In this document: one piece after another, positions 51,076-60,152 of the stretch
How positions within the stretch are numbered: position 1 is the stretch's first letter
Layout: each line of letters begins with the position of its first letter
NCBI RefSeq assembly: GCF_001580545.1
Contig: NZ_LRBG01000011.1
Span: 62,001-126,000, forward strand
Source: Paraburkholderia monticola
GTDB taxonomy: Bacteria > Pseudomonadota > Gammaproteobacteria > Burkholderiales > Burkholderiaceae
Reading direction: 5' to 3'
Length of the DNA: 64,000 nucleotides
Position numbers and translations under genes: made by a program
The notes under the pieces: generated by a model
Seen by the model: the letters and a program-made list of their open reading frames with translations, nothing else
Databases searched by the model: none
Told to the model about the DNA's origin: nothing

Positions 51076-53427
51076 CTATACGACGTTTGCCATGCGTCGG
51101 AAGGCCGCTTCGAGTTGCCGGGCGAAGCGCGCGCCGTCCATCAGCGGGGAGCGCTCGAGCCGTCCGCGCAGTTCCTCGTGCAAGCTCTGCAGACGGGGCA
51201 GGTCGAGCGCGAGCGCGACGGCCGCCTCGACGAACCCCGTGTCGCTGTCGGCCGCGAGTGCAAGCAGATCGAGATTCGTCAGCTGGCTCAGACCACCTCG
51301 GCCGACCGCCGTTTGCCCCACGCGCGTGACGACCGGCACGCCCATCCACAGCGCGTCGAGCGTCGTGGTGTGGCCGTTGTACGGGAACGTGTCGAGCGCG
51401 ATGTCGATCGCGTGATAAGACGCCAGATAGTCGGCGCGGCGCCGGAATGGCACGCACGTGACTCGCGTCACGTCGATACCGTGCGCACGCATCCGCTCGA
51501 TCAGCCGGGTGCGCCCCGCCCCCTGCGGCGCCATCACGATCAGGCGCGCGTCGGGTAGTCGCGCGAACACGCCGGCCCAAAGCCGCAGCGTGCGGTCGGT
51601 CAGTTTGCATGGATTGTTCAGGCAGCCGAACGTGACGTGGCCCGCGGCAAGCGCCGGCGGCACGGCCACGGCGGGTTCGTCGGCGAGCGGGTCGTAGCAC
51701 CAGAACGAGTCGGCGAGCCGGATCGAGCGCTCGCGGTAGAAGTGCTCATGTGCTGGCGGATCGAGATGCGGGTCGGTCACGCGGAAATCGATCGATGCCA
51801 GTCCCGTGGTGCCGGGATACGCGAGCCATGTCGCCTGAACCGGCGCGGGACGCCGTGCGAACAGCGCCGGCCTTCCATCTGCCATGTGCATCGTCAGATC
51901 CACGAGGACGTCGATTCCGTCGTCGCGGATTTGCCGGGCGAGTTGCGCATCGTCGAGGCCATGCACGTCGCGCCAATGCTCGGTGTAGCCCGCGAGCCGC
52001 CGTGTCAGGGCGTCGGGGCGCGCGACGCTCGCATAGCACGTGATCTCGAACGCCGTGCGATCGTGATGCGCGAGCAGCGGGACCAGAAAGAGCGCCTGGC
52101 AATGGTCGCGGAAGTCCGCGCCGACATAGCCGATGCGCAGGCGCTCGCCGCCCGCGCGCGGGCGCGCCGGTTGTGCGTCGGGGCACGCAGCGGTGACGCG
52201 CGTCTCATGCCGCGCTGACCAGTCGAGGGCTGCCGCGAGCACGACGTCGGCGCTCTCCGCCTGGAAATTCAGCGCGTAGACGAGATTGCTGTGCGCGAGC
52301 GCATTGTGCGGATCGCAGGCGATCGCCTGTCGGTAGCACGCGAGCGCATCGTCAAGGGCGCCGCTGTCCTTCAGCACGTTGCCGAGATTGTTGTGCGTGG
52401 CCGAGTGACGTGCATCGCGCACCAGCGCGTGATGCAGATGCGCGATGGCTTCATCGTAAAGGCCGAGCGAGCGCAGCAGGTTCGCGGCGTTGTTGTGGGC
52501 CGCGATGAAGCCGGGGCGCGCGCGCAGCGCGGCGTCGTAGGCGTGCGCGGCTGCGGCGCTCTCGCCGAGCAGCGTGCAGACGTTGCCGAGATTGTTGAAC
52601 GCATCGGCATGACCGGGACTGAGCGCGGTCGCGCGACGGAACTGCGTCGCGGCGTCCGTGTGCCGGCCGAGGCCCTGCAGCGCGTTGCCAAGGTTGTAGG
52701 CGGCGTCGGCGTTCAATGGCGCGTGCGCGACCGCTTGCGCGAGCACGTGCGCGGCTTCTGCGAACGCGCGCCTCGCACACAGCGCGACGCCGAGGTTGAT
52801 CAGCGCCGCCGGCGCGTGTGGATCGACGCGCACGGCTTCGCGCAGCAATGCGAGCGCTTCGTCGTGGCATCCCTGTTCGTCGAGCAGCGTGCCGAGCTGC
52901 GTGAGCGCGAGCGCATGCGCGGGTTGTGCGGCGAGGGCGGCCCGGTACGCGTGCTCGGCTGCGTGCAGCGCGCCCAGTTGCCGGTGGCTGTTGCCGAGAT
53001 TGCTGGCGACGTCGGCGTTCGACGGATCGCGCGCGAGCGCCGACGCGTACGCGTCGATCGCGGCACGGTGATCGGCCTGCGCCTGCAGCGCATTGCCGAG
53101 CGCCGCATGGAGCGCCGCATCGCCCGGATCGAGCGCGATCGCTTCGCGCAGCGCCGCGGCGGCCTGTGCGAAGCGGCCGAGCGAGTGAAGCACGTGTGCG
53201 CGCATCGCGCGATGGCGCACGTCGGAAGGGGCGATCGCGATCGCACGATCGAGTTGCGCAAGCGCGCGGTCGCCGTCGCCGCACTGCAGTTCGAGTATGG
53301 CGAGGCGCAGCCGGAGGTCGGCGTTGTCGGGTTGTTCGGCGAGCACGGTTTCGTAGAGCGCGCGAGCGCCGGGCAGGTCGCCCGCGAGATGGCGCGCTTT
53401 GGCTTGGGCGAGGGGCGGCGATGTCAT
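51076..53427 (-). CDS. TPR-containing O-GlcNAc-transferase-like (SPINDLY/GT41) protein
   Basis: A 783-residue protein. Residues 1-405 are about eleven TPR repeats, several nearly consensus (ADAFNNLGNVCTLLGESAAAAHAYDAALRARP). The C-terminal half is the GT41 catalytic region: RIGYVGADFRDHCQALFLVPLL, DVLVDLTMHMADGRP, QATWLAYPGTTGLASIDFRVTD, DLPA-like YNGHTTTLDALWMGVPVVT and GQTAVGRGGLSQL. AGGA 7 bp upstream supports ATG 53427. Bacterial relatives glycosylate proteins such as adhesins, flagellin or HMW proteins, or serve surface structures. The acceptor is unknown here. Confidence 0.92.
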   Translation of the reverse strand: MTSPPLAQAKARHLAGDLPGARALYETVLAEQPDNADLRLRLAILELQCGDGDRALAQLDRAIAIAPSDVRHRAMRAHVLHSLGRFAQAAAALREAIALDPGDAALHAALGNALQAQADHRAAIDAYASALARDPSNADVASNLGNSHRQLGALHAAEHAYRAALAAQPAHALALTQLGTLLDEQGCHDEALALLREAVRVDPHAPAALINLGVALCARRAFAEAAHVLAQAVAHAPLNADAAYNLGNALQGLGRHTDAATQFRRATALSPGHADAFNNLGNVCTLLGESAAAAHAYDAALRARPGFIAAHNNAANLLRSLGLYDEAIAHLHHALVRDARHSATHNNLGNVLKDSGALDDALACYRQAIACDPHNALAHSNLVYALNFQAESADVVLAAALDWSARHETRVTAACPDAQPARPRAGGERLRIGYVGADFRDHCQALFLVPLLAHHDRTAFEITCYASVARPDALTRRLAGYTEHWRDVHGLDDAQLARQIRDDGIDVLVDLTMHMADGRPALFARRPAPVQATWLAYPGTTGLASIDFRVTDPHLDPPAHEHFYRERSIRLADSFWCYDPLADEPAVAVPPALAAGHVTFGCLNNPCKLTDRTLRLWAGVFARLPDARLIVMAPQGAGRTRLIERMRAHGIDVTRVTCVPFRRRADYLASYHAIDIALDTFPYNGHTTTLDALWMGVPVVTRVGQTAVGRGGLSQLTNLDLLALAADSDTGFVEAAVALALDLPRLQSLHEELRGRLERSPLMDGARFARQLEAAFRRMANVV

Positions 53428-53777
53428 GAGCGATCCTGATAGAACCCGTGCTGGACGTCACGCGTGCGCGTCGAACGTGTCGTCCGTTAGTGTCGACAGG
53501 CTATCAAGGCAAGGGCAGGAACCAGACGGGAAATAGAACCGCAGTGCACCGTCTTTTCCCTGAAAAGAGCTTGCGGATCAGTTAGTTACCGAATGTTTCG
53601 GTATGCGCTCATTCAGCCGGGTGAAAGTCGGCATGCACGCCAACGTACTCGCCGGTACGCGTGCATGACCGCCTCATGGCAAGGATTGGAGCGGAGGGGA
53701 AATCGGAATGCGGCCGCAGAACGCGGCCGCGAAAGACGGTCAGATAGTGTCAGACGGGCGATTCGCCCAGAACGCAG
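53428..53777. other. Intergenic region between the GT41 gene and ribE
   Basis: 350 bp without a convincing gene. It holds a GC hairpin (GCGGCCGC, AGAAC, GCGGCCGC at 53710-53730) about 50 bp beyond the ribE stop, possibly the end of the ribDE transcript, though no T-run follows. Remainder: nothing clear. Confidence 0.4.
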
Positions 53778-54413
53778 TTACTTCGACGATTGATCGCCAT
53801 CGCGCGGCGCGTTGAGCATCCGCTCCACATAGCGCGCAATCAGATCGATCTCCAGATTCACCCGCACCCCATCGCGCAGATGCTTGAGCGACGTCACCTG
53901 CACGGTATGCGGGATCAGATTGATCGAAAACTCGCAGCCATCGTCGCGATCGACGACGGAATTCACGGTCAGGCTCACCCCGTTGACGGTAATCGACCCC
54001 TTGTACGCGACATAGCGGCCAATCTCGCGCGGCGCCAGAATACGCAGCTCGTGCGATTCGCCGACCGGTGCGAAACGCGTGACGGTGCCGAGCCCATCGA
54101 CGTGCCCGGAGACGATATGCCCGCCGAGCCGGTCATGCGCGCGCAGCGCTTTCTCGAGATTGACCTCGCCGGCTTCGCCGAGACCGGCCGTGCGGTTCAG
54201 ACTCTCGCGCGACACATCGACCTCGAACGAATGAGCGGTCTTCGCGACCACCGTCATGCAGGCACCCTGGATCGTGATGCTGTCGCCGAGCTGCACGTCG
54301 GCGAGATCGAGACCACCCGCTTCCACGTTCAGGCGCACGCCGGCGTCGCCGCCGGTACCGAGCGGCTTGACTGATTCGATGCGGCCCACTGCCGCGACGA
54401 TTCCTGTAAACAT
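53778..54413 (-). CDS. ribE: Riboflavin synthase alpha subunit
   Basis: A 211-residue enzyme that makes riboflavin from two lumazines. MFTGIVAAVGRIE opens the first of two lumazine-binding repeats; SITIQGACMTV and GSITVNGVSLTVN are the matching segments of each, and GHIVSGHVDG is at the active site. It follows ribD by 15 bp in the same direction. ribBA, its usual next neighbour, is more than 11 kb away. Confidence 0.96.
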   Translation of the reverse strand: MFTGIVAAVGRIESVKPLGTGGDAGVRLNVEAGGLDLADVQLGDSITIQGACMTVVAKTAHSFEVDVSRESLNRTAGLGEAGEVNLEKALRAHDRLGGHIVSGHVDGLGTVTRFAPVGESHELRILAPREIGRYVAYKGSITVNGVSLTVNSVVDRDDGCEFSINLIPHTVQVTSLKHLRDGVRVNLEIDLIARYVERMLNAPRDGDQSSK

Positions 54414-54428
54414 CGTGCTAGTCCTTGA

Positions 54429-55580
54429 TCATTTCGAAACGGTGGGGGACACGGCGTCGGTCCCGGGTACGGCTGTCGACGCGAAGCGCGCGAGGATCCG
54501 CAGATCGTCGCCGATCCGCTCGACCGCGTGGAAATTCAGCTTCACGCGGTCTTCGAGCAGCTCGGGCGAGTCCAGGTTGAACATGCTCATCGAGTCCATG
54601 CCGAGCAGGCTCGGCGCGAGATAGACGAGCAGTTCATCGACGCAGCCTTCGCGCAGCAGCGAGCCGTTCAGCTTGTAGCCGGCCTCGACGTGCAACTCGT
54701 TGACGTTGCGCTCGCCGAGCACGCTCAGCATGCGCGGCAGATCGACCTTGCCGAACGCGTTCGGCAGCGGCACGATCTCGGCGCCGCGCTCGCGCAGCGC
54801 GCTCGCGCGTTCTTCGAGACGCGCATCGAGCTCGCCGCAGAAGATCAACGTCGGCGCGCCGGCGAGGATCTGCGCTTCGAGCGGCACTTCGAGCTGGCTG
54901 TCGATCAGCACACGGTGCGGCTGACGCGGCGTATCGATCGCGCGCACGGTCATGCGCGGATCGTCCTCGCGCACGGTGCCGATGCCGGTCAGGATCGCCG
55001 AAGCGCGCGCCCGCCAGGCGTGGCCGTCGGCGCGCGCGGCCGCGCCCGTGATCCACTGGCTTTCGCCCGACGGCAAACCGGTGCGCCCATCGAGCGACGC
55101 CGCCACTTTCATGCGCACCCACGGACGACCGCGCGTCATGCGCGACACGAAGCCGATGTTCAGCTCGCGCGCTTCGTTCGCGAGCAGCCCGCAGCGCACT
55201 TCGATACCGGCGTCGCGCAGCATCGCGAGACCGCGGCCGGAGACCTGCGGATTGGGATCTTCCATCGCCGCGATCACGCGGCCGATCTGCGCTTCGATCA
55301 GCGCGTTCGCGCACGGCGGCGTGCGGCCGAAATGGCTGCACGGTTCGAGCGTCACGTAGGCGGTTGCGCCGCGCAGGTCGTGACCGCGCGAGCGCGCGTC
55401 CTTCAGCGCGCGAATCTCGGCGTGATCCTGACCGGCCGGCTGCGTGAAGCCTTCGCCGATCACTTCGCCGTTTCTGACGAGCACGCAACCGACGCGCGGA
55501 TTCGGGTCGGTCGTGTACATGCCGCGCTTCGCGAGCGCGAGCGCGCGTTCCATGTGGACGAAATCGGTTTGCGAGAACAT
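54429..55580 (-). CDS. ribD: Bifunctional diaminohydroxyphosphoribosylaminopyrimidine deaminase / reductase
   Basis: A 383-residue bifunctional enzyme. The N-terminal deaminase has the zinc site DHAEIRAL and TLEPCSHFGRTPPCANALI; the C-terminal reductase (from about residue 155) begins RPWVRMKVAASLDGRTGL and ends in the NADPH-binding fold. It catalyses steps two and three of riboflavin synthesis. No FMN riboswitch is visible in the 60 bp upstream, which is shared with hemL. Confidence 0.96.
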   Translation of the reverse strand: MFSQTDFVHMERALALAKRGMYTTDPNPRVGCVLVRNGEVIGEGFTQPAGQDHAEIRALKDARSRGHDLRGATAYVTLEPCSHFGRTPPCANALIEAQIGRVIAAMEDPNPQVSGRGLAMLRDAGIEVRCGLLANEARELNIGFVSRMTRGRPWVRMKVAASLDGRTGLPSGESQWITGAAARADGHAWRARASAILTGIGTVREDDPRMTVRAIDTPRQPHRVLIDSQLEVPLEAQILAGAPTLIFCGELDARLEERASALRERGAEIVPLPNAFGKVDLPRMLSVLGERNVNELHVEAGYKLNGSLLREGCVDELLVYLAPSLLGMDSMSMFNLDSPELLEDRVKLNFHAVERIGDDLRILARFASTAVPGTDAVSPTVSK

Positions 55581-55643
55581 CGGTGTCCGTTGGGGTGCGG
55601 TGTCTGGGTCGTGCGGTTTGCGGTCCGTGCTTCAGGCGAGGCG

Positions 55644-56927
55644 TTAGCCCTTCAGCGCTGCGAACGCGCCGCGCGCGGCTTCGATCGTCGCGTCGATCAC
55701 CGCGTCGTCGTGCGCGCTCGACACGAAGCCCGCCTCATAGGCGGACGGCGCGAAGTACACGCCCGCGTCGAGCATCTTGTGGAAGAACGCGTTGAAGCGC
55801 GGCACGTCGCTCTGTGTGACCTCGGCGAAGCTCGTCGGGATCGATTCACGGAAATAGATGCCGAACATGCCGCCGAGCGCATCGGCCGCGAACGGCACGC
55901 CCGCTTCGCGTGCCGCCTGCGCGAGGCCTTGCGCGAGCCGCGTGGTGCGCGCGGCGAGCGTGTCGTAGAAGCCGGGTGCCTGGATCAGTTGCAGCGTCTT
56001 CAGGCCAGCCGCGACCGCGATCGGATTGCCCGACAGCGTGCCTGCCTGGTAGACGCCGCCGAGCGGCGCGAGATGAGCCATGATGTCGCGCCGCCCGCCG
56101 AACGCCGCCGCCGGCATGCCGCCGCCGATCACCTTGCCGAGGCAGGTGAGGTCCGGCGTGATGCCGTAGAGCTGCTGCGCGCCGCCGAGCGCGACGCGAA
56201 AGCCGCACATGACTTCATCGAAAATCAGCACCGAGCCGTACTCGGTGCACAGGCGCCGCAGCGCCTGCAGGAATTCGGGGGTTGCGCGCACGAGGTTCAT
56301 GTTGCCGGCGACCGGCTCGACGATCACCGAGGCGATCTCGTTGCCGAACGCCTTGAACGCTTCTTCGAGTTCGGCGACGTTGTTGTATTCGAGCACGGTG
56401 GTGTGCTTGGCGATATCGACGGGCACGCCCGCCGAGGTCGGATTGCCGAAGGTCAACAGGCCCGAACCGGCTTTCACGAGCAGGCTGTCCGCGTGGCCGT
56501 GATAGCAGCCTTCGAACTTGACGATGCGGCTGCGGTTCGTGAAGCCGCGCGCGAGACGCAGCGCGCTCATGGTCGCCTCGGTGCCGCTCGACACCATGCG
56601 CACCTGTTCGATCGACGGCACCAGCTTGCAGATTTCCTCGGCGATCTCGACTTCCGATTCGGTCGGCGCGCCGAACGAGAAGCCCTTCGCGAGCACGCGC
56701 TGTACGGCTTCGAGCACTTCGGGATGAACGTGGCCGAGGATCATCGGCCCCCACGAGCCGATGTAATCCGTATAACGCTGGCCGTCCGCGTCCCAGAAAT
56801 ACGGCCCTTGCGCGCGCTCGATGAAGCGCGGCGTGCCGCCGACGGAACGGAAAGCGCGCACCGGCGAATTCACGCCGCCGGGGATCGTGCGTTGCGCGCG
56901 TTCGAAGAGGATTTCGTTTCTGGACAT
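55644..56927 (-). CDS. hemL: Glutamate-1-semialdehyde 2,1-aminomutase
   Basis: A 427-residue PLP enzyme. [26 protein letters not shown] is the conserved start and fixes ATG 56927; SYGPMILGH-like [54 protein letters not shown] and [16 protein letters not shown] (PLP Lys in GKVIGGG) follow. It makes 5-aminolevulinate for tetrapyrroles. It is followed by ribD, a frequent pairing in betaproteobacteria. Confidence 0.97.
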   Translation of the reverse strand: MSRNEILFERAQRTIPGGVNSPVRAFRSVGGTPRFIERAQGPYFWDADGQRYTDYIGSWGPMILGHVHPEVLEAVQRVLAKGFSFGAPTESEVEIAEEICKLVPSIEQVRMVSSGTEATMSALRLARGFTNRSRIVKFEGCYHGHADSLLVKAGSGLLTFGNPTSAGVPVDIAKHTTVLEYNNVAELEEAFKAFGNEIASVIVEPVAGNMNLVRATPEFLQALRRLCTEYGSVLIFDEVMCGFRVALGGAQQLYGITPDLTCLGKVIGGGMPAAAFGGRRDIMAHLAPLGGVYQAGTLSGNPIAVAAGLKTLQLIQAPGFYDTLAARTTRLAQGLAQAAREAGVPFAADALGGMFGIYFRESIPTSFAEVTQSDVPRFNAFFHKMLDAGVYFAPSAYEAGFVSSAHDDAVIDATIEAARGAFAALKG

Positions 56928-57100
56928 GGCGATGGCTGGAATAGGGAATACGGGTTGCGCTGCGGCGCACAGGGCCTTGGACGATTTCCGCGGACCCTTC
57001 GCGCGACGCTGGGATGGATCGAGAAATTGTACCGGAGTCGGCGGCGGCGGGCTGTGCGGGCGGGCGGTCGCGGCGGCGCGGGTTTCGCCTGACTGTTCGG

Positions 57101-57559
57101 TCAGGTTATCGGCGGCGGCTTGCGCTTGCCGGTCAATTCGGCCCAGCGTTTCTCCAGCGCGCCTTCGGCGATTGGTTTGATGATCGTGCCGGAGCTTTGC
57201 GCATCCCACGTCTGCACCGAGAACGGATGCACGCGCAGCTGATCGCGCGTGATGACCGGGGCGTGACGCGCATCGACGAGCCAGTCGTAGACGAAGTCGA
57301 TGCACAGCCGGTAGCCGCGTTTGGTCGACGCGTCGGGGACTTCGTAGGGTGCGCGCGTCACGTAGCCCGAACCGAAGATGCCCTTCGGCTCCTGCGCGAC
57401 GCGATGCAGGAACACGCGATCGCCGGGCAGAATGCCGCGCGCGAAGCCGCAGCCCCAGACGTCGGTCACCGCCTCGCCGGCAGTCACGCGTTTTGCGATG
57501 TCGGGCAACTCGGGCCACGGCCATTTCTTGGGGCTCCAGATCAGCAGGAAGGCGGTCAT
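57101..57559 (-). CDS. EVE domain protein
   Basis: A 152-residue protein that is all EVE domain: [54 protein letters not shown], and [24 protein letters not shown]-like folds bind modified bases in nucleic acids and occur in defence and RNA-modification systems; single-domain housekeeping copies are also common. ATG 57559 starts at the first strand. Divergent from an MFS exporter. Confidence 0.88.
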   Translation of the reverse strand: MTAFLLIWSPKKWPWPELPDIAKRVTAGEAVTDVWGCGFARGILPGDRVFLHRVAQEPKGIFGSGYVTRAPYEVPDASTKRGYRLCIDFVYDWLVDARHAPVITRDQLRVHPFSVQTWDAQSSGTIIKPIAEGALEKRWAELTGKRKPPPIT

Positions 57560-57775
57560 CGCGGGTTCGAACGGGGTCAGGGGAAGGGCAGGCGGCAGCT
57601 TAACCGATCGGCGGCGCACACGTTACGCGGCGTTGTCGCGCAATGGCCAGGCGCAGCATGGCTAGCGCAAGCGGCCGGTTAACCGTCGAGTACAATTGAG
57701 CCCGTCAGCTGTAGGCCATGCCCGCTTCACCCGTTCCGTTGCCGATGCCGGCGCGGCGTTCCATCCGGATTTCCC

Positions 57776-58996
57776 ATGTCTCACGTCGTCAAACGCCGGC
57801 CCGATGGCCGGCTGATCCTGTTGCTTGGCGCGCTGGCCGCGTGCGGGCCGATTTCCATCGATATGTATCTGCCGAGCCTGCCGACCATCGCGCAGGCTTT
57901 CGCGGTCGGCACCGGCGCCGCGCAATCGACGCTCACCAGCTTCATGTTCGGCTTTTCGATCGGCATGCTGCTCTATGGTCCGTTGTCCGATACGTATGGC
58001 CGTCGGCCGATCCTGCTTGGCGGCATCATCCTGTATGCGCTCGCGAGCATCGCCTGCGCGCTGTCGTTCTCGATCGGCTCGCTGGTCGGCTTCCGCTTCC
58101 TGCAGGCGTTGGGCGCGGGCGCGGCATCGGTGCTCGCGCGGGCGATCGCGCGCGACGCGCACGAGCCGGGCGACGCGGCGCGCGTGCTGTCGATGATCGC
58201 GATCGTCACGTCGATCGGCCCGCTGCTCGCGCCGCTGATCGGCGGACAGTTGCTGCTGTTAGGCGGCTGGCGCACGGTGTTCGTCGCGCTGACGCTGTTC
58301 GGTTCCGTGTGCGCGGTGACCGCATTCCTGAAGGTGCCGGAGACGTGGCCGCGCGAGAAGCGCGCGCACTCGGCGCTGCTGAAGTCGTTCGGCGCGTATG
58401 GCACGTTGCTGCGCGATCCGGTCGCGTGGGGACACATGCTGTGCGGCGGCATGGCGTTCGCGTCGATGTTCGCGTACATCACAGCGACGCCGTTCGTGTA
58501 CATCGAATATTTCCACGTGTCCGCGCAGCATTACGGCTTTCTGTTCGCGCTGAATATCGTCGGCATCATGTTCGGCAATTACCTGAACACGCGGCTCGTC
58601 GGCCGGCTCGGGCCGGTGCCGATCATCTCGTTCGCGGCGCTCGTGAGCTTCGTCGCGTCCCTGTTCGTGTGCATCGTGTCGCTGACCGGGTGGGGCGGTT
58701 TGTGGTCGATCGTGTTCGGTCTCTTCTTCGTCGTCAGCGTGGTGGGCGTGTTGTCGGCCAACTGCACGACCGATCTGATGCATCGTTACCCCGTCAACGC
58801 GGGCGCCGCAGCGGCCGTGTTCGGCGCGGTGCAGCTCGCGCTCGGCGCGTTGTCGAGCCTCGCGGTCGGACTGTGGCAGGACGGCACGCCGAAGGGCATG
58901 GGTATCGTGGTCGGCGTCGCGGGCTCCCTGTGCTTTGTCGGACGCAAGCTCGTGTTGCGCTGGCACGGGACCAAAACGCCGGTTGCGGTGTCGTGA
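57776..58996 (+). CDS. Bcr/CflA-family MFS drug exporter
   Basis: A 406-residue, 12-helix exporter. LLLGALAACGPISIDMYLPSLPTIAQAF is the Bcr/CflA first-helix signature; motif A is GPLSDTYGRRPILLGG between helices 2 and 3, and FRFLQALGAGAASVLARAIARD lies in helix 4. Substrates of relatives include bicyclomycin, chloramphenicol and sulfonamides. The operon appears to be this gene alone. Confidence 0.94.
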   Translation: MSHVVKRRPDGRLILLLGALAACGPISIDMYLPSLPTIAQAFAVGTGAAQSTLTSFMFGFSIGMLLYGPLSDTYGRRPILLGGIILYALASIACALSFSIGSLVGFRFLQALGAGAASVLARAIARDAHEPGDAARVLSMIAIVTSIGPLLAPLIGGQLLLLGGWRTVFVALTLFGSVCAVTAFLKVPETWPREKRAHSALLKSFGAYGTLLRDPVAWGHMLCGGMAFASMFAYITATPFVYIEYFHVSAQHYGFLFALNIVGIMFGNYLNTRLVGRLGPVPIISFAALVSFVASLFVCIVSLTGWGGLWSIVFGLFFVVSVVGVLSANCTTDLMHRYPVNAGAAAAVFGAVQLALGALSSLAVGLWQDGTPKGMGIVVGVAGSLCFVGRKLVLRWHGTKTPVAVS

Positions 58997-59208
58997 GCGG
59001 TGTCCGGGTACTGCGCATGAGCACTGCGCGAGCGCTGTGAAAGCGGCGTGAAAACTGTGTGACGCTTGTGCTACCCCGGCTGCGTGCATTGGCCAAAGCG
59101 TGAGTTCGCCGGGCTCGTCTCCGGAAAACACCTGGTGTTGCGCGCGCACCACCGTGCGTCGCGGTTTGCATTGCTATGATGAAGTCACTGTTCCTCGGAG
59201 CGGCAGTG

Positions 59209-59439
59209 ATGGCGATCAAAGACCTGATGAACGGCGAACGGCAACTTGCCGCATTCGCCGAAGCGCAACGGCTGGCCGACAGCGGCGCTTACTACGACTA
59301 CACCGACATCGAATACGTCTTGCGCTTTGATCACGGTTTGACGGATGTATCGGCTTTGCTCGAAGGCCAGTTGATGCATCGCGATCTGAATCGTCGTTGT
59401 GCGGATGCGCGTGAGAAGCTCGAGATGGCGGACGCGTGA
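59209..59439 (+). CDS. Small protein of unknown function
   Basis: A 76-residue protein (MAIKDLMNGERQLAAFAEAQRLADSG...). GGAG 8 bp before ATG 59209 favours this start over ATG 59176. It is acidic and soluble, with two likely helices around a YYDYTDIEYVLRFDHGL stretch. I do not recognise a family. Confidence 0.7.
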   Translation: MAIKDLMNGERQLAAFAEAQRLADSGAYYDYTDIEYVLRFDHGLTDVSALLEGQLMHRDLNRRCADAREKLEMADA

Positions 59440-59528
59440 TACGCCATGCGTCGTGCGCGGGTTTGCGCTGGATGAAGCACGGTGCATGGGCATGAACCGC
59501 TCCGAGATCTTCACTTCTGGAGTGGTTC

Positions 59529-59933
59529 ATGACCGATAGCACGCACGCCCCACGTTTGCCGCACACCGACAACCCCGCCGCGCTGGCGAAACCCGGCGGT
59601 CACTATAGTCATGTCGCGATTGCGAATGGCTTCGTGTTCGTGTCCGGGCAATTGCCGATCAACGCGGAAGGTGAAAAGCTCGCCGATGCGTCATTCGACG
59701 CGCAGGCTGAACAGGTTCTGGCCAATGTGAAGGCCGCGCTCGAAGGTGTCGGCAGCAGCGTCGCGCAACTGGTGCAGGTGCGCGTGTATGTCGTCGATGT
59801 CGAACATTGGGCGAGCTTCAATCAGATCTACGCGCGCTGGGCCGGCGACGCGAAACCGGCACGCGCGGTCGTGCCGGTGCCGCAATTGCACTATGGGTTC
59901 AAGATCGAGGTTGAGGCGGTGGCGCTGGTTTAG
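59529..59933 (+). CDS. RidA/YjgF family protein
   Basis: A 134-residue trimeric enamine/imine deaminase-like protein. HYSHVAIANGFVFVSGQLPIN, EQVLANVKAALEGVGSSVAQLVQVRVYVVDVEHW and ARAVVPVPQLHYGFKIEVEAVA (with the Arg of the active site) are typical. GGAG 6 bp upstream supports the start. Confidence 0.95.
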   Translation: MTDSTHAPRLPHTDNPAALAKPGGHYSHVAIANGFVFVSGQLPINAEGEKLADASFDAQAEQVLANVKAALEGVGSSVAQLVQVRVYVVDVEHWASFNQIYARWAGDAKPARAVVPVPQLHYGFKIEVEAVALV

Positions 59934-59956
59934 CTTGTGATGGAGAAGCCGCAAAA

Positions 59957-59991
59957 GCAAAACCCCGTCGTTCGTGAGAATCGACGGGGTT
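59957..59991 (-). terminator. Intrinsic terminator for tRNA-Ser
   Basis: On the minus strand AACCCCGTCGA and CGACGGGGTT pair over a 10-nt loop and TTGC follows; on the plus strand the same hairpin sits behind ridA. Confidence 0.8.
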
Positions 59992-60007
59992 GCAATGTCA
60001 CAAGATC

Positions 60008-60097
60008 TGGCGGAGGCGGTGAGATTCGAACTCACGGAAGGATTGCTCCTTCGCCGGTTTTCAAGACCGGTGCCTTAAACCACTCGGCCACACCTCC
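60008..60097 (-). tRNA. tRNA-Ser(TGA)
   Basis: The minus strand starts GGAGGTGTGGCCGAGTGG and ends CACCGCCTCCGCCA with encoded CCA. The anticodon stem CCGGT/ACCGG holds CTTGAAA, giving TGA for serine. A long variable arm marks class II. Length 90 nt. Confidence 0.96.
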
Positions 60098-60152
60098 AAG
60101 CCGCAAATTGTAACCTGGAAAGACTTCGCTGCCGAGTCCAGGCGACCCGCCA

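Noticed and set aside
53593..53793. 66-codon frame between the GT41 gene and ribE
   Set aside because: No ribosome site, odd composition, and it spans a GC hairpin and the ribE stop region.
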